In this document: positions 6,918-8,629 of the stretch, piece after piece
Position numbering within the stretch: position 1 is the stretch's first letter
Layout: each line of letters starts with the position of its first letter
DNA from: Candidatus Pacebacteria bacterium CG10_big_fil_rev_8_21_14_0_10_44_11
Lineage (GTDB): Bacteria > Patescibacteriota > Microgenomatia > UBA1400 > PJMF01
Length of the DNA stretch: 8,629 nt
Direction of reading: 5' to 3'
Assembly: GCA_002772705.1 (NCBI GenBank)
Contig: PFDH01000017.1
Location: 5,063 to 13,691, forward strand
Notes under the pieces: model-generated
What the model was told of the DNA's origin: nothing
What the model saw: only the letters and a program-made list of their open reading frames with translations
Databases searched by the model: none
Made by a program: the position numbers and the translations under genes

Positions 6918-6960
6918 GGAGTAGAACCTATTCTATAACCTATATTCTACTGCAAGTCAC
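6918..6960 (-). promoter_or_regulatory. Possible promoter and repeat-rich region before the ligase gene
   Basis: On the minus strand TATAGAAT (6937-6930) resembles a -10 box; a weak -35 candidate GTGACT (6960-6955) lies 17 bases before TATAGA. The predicted transcript would begin only about 5-10 bases before the ATG, and no Shine-Dalgarno is present. On the plus strand the same bases form an imperfect direct repeat, AACCTATTCTA (6925-6935) and AACCTATATTCTA (6937-6949), and a small dyad TAGAA-CCTA-TTCTA (6922-6935). Either a promoter with an operator or simple AT-rich sequence could explain this. Confidence 0.3.
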
Positions 6961-6973
6961 CAGGATTTGGTGA
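6957..6973. repeat. Short perfect stem-loop in the fic-ligase gap
   Basis: TCACCA-GGATT-TGGTGA gives a 6-bp stem with a 5-base loop between the fic stop and the ligase start. On the minus strand the T-run (CCTTTT) precedes rather than follows the stem, so it is not a normal intrinsic terminator for fic. It overlaps the candidate -35 of the ligase gene by a few bases and could be an operator or chance. Confidence 0.3.
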
Positions 6974-6982
6974 AAAGGATGT

Positions 6983-8074
6983 TTATTCCTCCAACTTATA
7001 ACGAACACCTTTAGTAATACCTTCTTTCTTGATTACCCCTTTTTGAATCAGATCTTTGAGATCCCGCAAAATTGTGTCAACCGAAACATTCGGCAAAATG
7101 GCCTGGGCGTCATCGGAGCTAATGGCGTCTTGTTGTTGAAATAACTCTAAAAGCAAAATCTGCCGTTCGGACAAAGCCACCTGTCTGCCCAGTTGTCGCT
7201 TCAGCTTCAAATCTTTAGAAAGCTTCAATACCTGCTGCTGAATTTTATCAATTTCGACGGCCAAACCATAGCAAAAGTACTCTAACCAGTAGGTCAAATC
7301 TGCCCCCTCTGACTGCTGAACCGAGAGCAGGGCTTGGTAATAGGCTTCAACGTCGCTGTCGAAGTATTTTTCGAGTGAAAAAAAGCGCTTAAAATCATAA
7401 CCCAAGGTATACAGTAAAAGGGTGGCAAACGCCCTAGCTGTCCGGCCGTTGCCTTCAATAAACGGATGGATGTACACCAGCTGGTAGTGAGTGATCGCCG
7501 CCTGAAAAATTGGGTGGGTGTTGGCAGTATTTTGAGAGCGCAGCCAAGCAAAGAGGTCATCCACCAGATAAGGAATCTCCACCGAAACCGGTGGTCTAAA
7601 AACCACCCCGCTACCAACCGCACTTTTGATAATCACCTGTTTATCGCGATAGGTGCCAATGTATGCGTCATCAACCAACTTTTGGACAGTCAACCGATGG
7701 AGGGTTTTGAAAGTGTCAATCGTGATCAAATGTTCAAACTTAGGATTTTTTTGTCGGTCTATCCAGCCAATCACATTTCTATAATTAAGCACTTCTTGAA
7801 TATCCCGCTCCCTGGCGATAATGCCGGTTTTCTCCTGAACGTCTTTGGTATCCATAAATCCATCAAATCGGGACACTTGCTGAGCCTGAGCCTCAGTTAG
7901 ATCGTTGCCCTCAATCTTGGTGCCATAGTGAATGGTTCTGGTAAAGGCGTCGTCTCTGAACTTGGCTTCCCAGGCAGGAACCAGCGGCGAGTGGTCAATG
8001 ACAGTTTTGGCGGCCTCAATTCGGGCAATGTAGGTCAGGAGATTGTTTGTAATAGAAAAATGTGGTTGGTACAT
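6983..8074 (-). CDS. Fic-domain protein with C-terminal winged helix (probable AMP-transferase)
   Basis: Fic proteins usually transfer AMP (sometimes other groups) from a nucleotide to a hydroxyl side chain of a target protein. From the chosen ATG the protein is 363 residues: an N-terminal helical part with YGTKIEGND (50-58), the Fic core (about 115-255) with the complete catalytic motif HPFIEGNGRTAR (203-214; His203, Glu207, Asn209, Arg211, Arg214), and a C-terminal winged helix (about 300-363: SERQILLLELFQQ, then SVDTILRDLKDLIQKGVI). KIEGN resembles the autoinhibitory motif (S/T)xxxE(G/N), with Glu55 as the expected inhibitory residue, but Gly51 replaces the Ser/Thr. Start choice: an ATG at 8164 would add 30 residues encoded by a long inverted repeat; homologous Fic proteins typically begin close to the FSITNNLLTYIARIEAAK segment, so 8074 is preferred. 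No toxin-antitoxin partner is adjacent. The winged helix suggests DNA binding, perhaps self-regulation; the target is unknown. Confidence 0.93.
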   Translation of the reverse strand: MYQPHFSITNNLLTYIARIEAAKTVIDHSPLVPAWEAKFRDDAFTRTIHYGTKIEGNDLTEAQAQQVSRFDGFMDTKDVQEKTGIIARERDIQEVLNYRNVIGWIDRQKNPKFEHLITIDTFKTLHRLTVQKLVDDAYIGTYRDKQVIIKSAVGSGVVFRPPVSVEIPYLVDDLFAWLRSQNTANTHPIFQAAITHYQLVYIHPFIEGNGRTARAFATLLLYTLGYDFKRFFSLEKYFDSDVEAYYQALLSVQQSEGADLTYWLEYFCYGLAVEIDKIQQQVLKLSKDLKLKRQLGRQVALSERQILLLELFQQQDAISSDDAQAILPNVSVDTILRDLKDLIQKGVIKKEGITKGVRYKLEE

Positions 8075-8149
8075 GTTTGTACTAGCACCTATATCGAAAC
8101 CTTCTTTCGTGATGAGTTGTAACAGAATGCAGGTTTTGATATAGGTGCT
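8069..8149. repeat. Long inverted repeat and adjacent small hairpin at the fic start
   Basis: Arms at 8084-8108 and 8125-8149 pair at 22 of 25 positions around a 16-base loop; the outer 12 bases (AGCACCTATATC) are perfect, followed after one mismatch by six more (AAACCT). Directly beside it, GTACA (8069-8073) and TGTAC (8078-8082) form a second perfect dyad with a 4-base loop that overlaps the fic ATG at 8074-8072. In the fic mRNA the long hairpin would hold the only Shine-Dalgarno-like bases (AGGTG, 11 bases before the ATG) in its 3' arm, and the small hairpin would cover part of the start codon. It could act as a DNA operator, an RNA element limiting fic translation, or be a remnant of a small mobile repeat. 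The remaining gap up to the nnrD stop shows no clear gene or terminator. Confidence 0.8.
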
Positions 8150-8211
8150 GTATCCTACCACCATTCTTGCATTTTGTGCAGGGATTTTTTAGGTTGGAGG
8201 TGAGCTGGGTA

Positions 8212-8629
8212 TTAAGCAGTGGCTGCTTTGTATTCCCCCCAAACAACTTCTGGAAGAACTTGAACTAAATCGCTGGTGTTAAAAAAAGTACCAACTTTTT
8301 CTGCCAAGACTTCGCCCGCCTGCTTGTTGCAAAAACTGCCTATCGCTGCCGCTATCTCGGCTGTATTGGTGCAGTAAAGACCCGCAATTAACCCAGCCAA
8401 GGTGTCGCCGGTCCCGCCTTTGGTCATCCCGGCGTTGCCACCCTCAATTTCAATCACATTTTTGCCTTGATAAATAAAGTCTTTTGGCCCCTTAAGGACA
8501 ATGGTAGCTCCGGTAGCCAATAGTTGATCAAATGCTGATTGACCTTGAGTTGACTTTATAAATACTGCTCTTTTTGTCATCATGCTTTCTAATCGCTCAA
8601 GTTCGCCCGGATGAGGGGTAACAATCGTT
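8212..8629 (-). CDS. nnrD: ADP/ATP-dependent NAD(P)H-hydrate dehydratase (NnrD), C-terminal part, cut by right window edge
   Basis: NnrD repairs damaged NADH and NADPH hydrates by nucleotide-driven dehydration; it has a ribokinase-like fold. The 138 visible codons are the C-terminal half. The reading frame is open to the right edge, so the ATG at 8583 is internal: in-frame upstream codons encode TIVTPHPGELERLES, the family's TPHPGE motif. Further on are TIVLKGPKDFIY (42-53 of the visible part) and the nucleotide/catalytic signature GGNAGMTKGGTGDTLAGLIA (63-82), with the expected catalytic Asp75. The last 40 residues (IAAAIGSFCNKQAGEVLAEK and following) match the usual C-terminal helices. An N-terminal NnrE epimerase domain, often fused in bacteria, would lie outside the window. 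It ends 137 bases before the preferred fic start, with no terminator visible in between, so read-through into fic is possible. Confidence 0.93.
   Translation of the reverse strand, partial: TIVTPHPGELERLESMMTKRAVFIKSTQGQSAFDQLLATGATIVLKGPKDFIYQGKNVIEIEGGNAGMTKGGTGDTLAGLIAGLYCTNTAEIAAAIGSFCNKQAGEVLAEKVGTFFNTSDLVQVLPEVVWGEYKAATA

Noticed and set aside
6957..6973. Intrinsic terminator after fic
   Set aside because: The stem is only 6 bp and, on the transcribed strand, the T-run precedes the stem instead of following it.
8150..8211. Promoter of fic between nnrD and the inverted repeat
   Set aside because: Only weak boxes such as TAGGAT with no acceptable -35 could be found, so no promoter is called.
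6983..8629. Fic and neighbours as a toxin-antitoxin or phage-defence pair
   Set aside because: No small antitoxin gene adjoins fic, the protein carries its own inhibitory-like motif and winged helix, and the neighbours are nnrD and a DNA ligase operon. Nothing mobile or defence-like is visible.

Overview
The window reads as a chromosomal segment of a bacterium with a small, tightly packed genome, most likely from the Candidate Phyla Radiation (Patescibacteria). This placement is inference. It rests on the full-length archaeal/eukaryal-type ATP-dependent DNA ligase, the very short or overlapping gene junctions, several membrane or small proteins I cannot assign to a named family, and the mixed use of Shine-Dalgarno and apparently leaderless starts. 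UGA is used as a normal stop (for example at the ends of the ligase, pth and the small 132-residue protein), so the UGA=Gly code of Gracilibacteria and Absconditabacteria is excluded. No rRNA, tRNA, CRISPR array, insertion sequence or phage gene is visible.

All nine genes lie on the minus strand, so transcription runs from the right edge to the left. From the right: the 3' part of nnrD (NAD(P)H-hydrate repair, cut by the right edge); a 137-base gap with a striking long inverted repeat; a Fic-domain protein with a C-terminal winged helix; a short gap with repeats and a possible promoter. Then follows a run of ATP-dependent DNA ligase, GT2 glycosyltransferase, peptidyl-tRNA hydrolase (pth), an MFS-like membrane protein and a small soluble protein of unknown function. 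After a 39-base gap with a good -10 box comes a second run: membrane-anchored NagZ-like GH3 hydrolase, five-helix membrane protein, and lgt (prolipoprotein diacylglyceryl transferase), which is cut by the left edge.

The left cluster (GH3 hydrolase, membrane protein, Lgt) points to cell-envelope work: amino-sugar glycoside hydrolysis outside the membrane and lipoprotein lipidation. The middle cluster mixes information processing (ligase, Pth) with a cytosolic glycosyltransferase and a transporter-like protein, joined by 4-base and 35-base overlaps that suggest translational coupling. The right part holds metabolite repair (NnrD) and a Fic protein, probably an AMP-transferase, whose start region is loaded with inverted repeats.

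I do not see a convincing new multi-gene system. The points most worth a second look are the 25-base-arm inverted repeat plus a second small hairpin over the fic start codon, the archaeal-type ligase, the conserved-looking small protein overlapping the transporter gene, and the pattern in which promoter-proximal genes lack a Shine-Dalgarno while two internal genes have strong ones.
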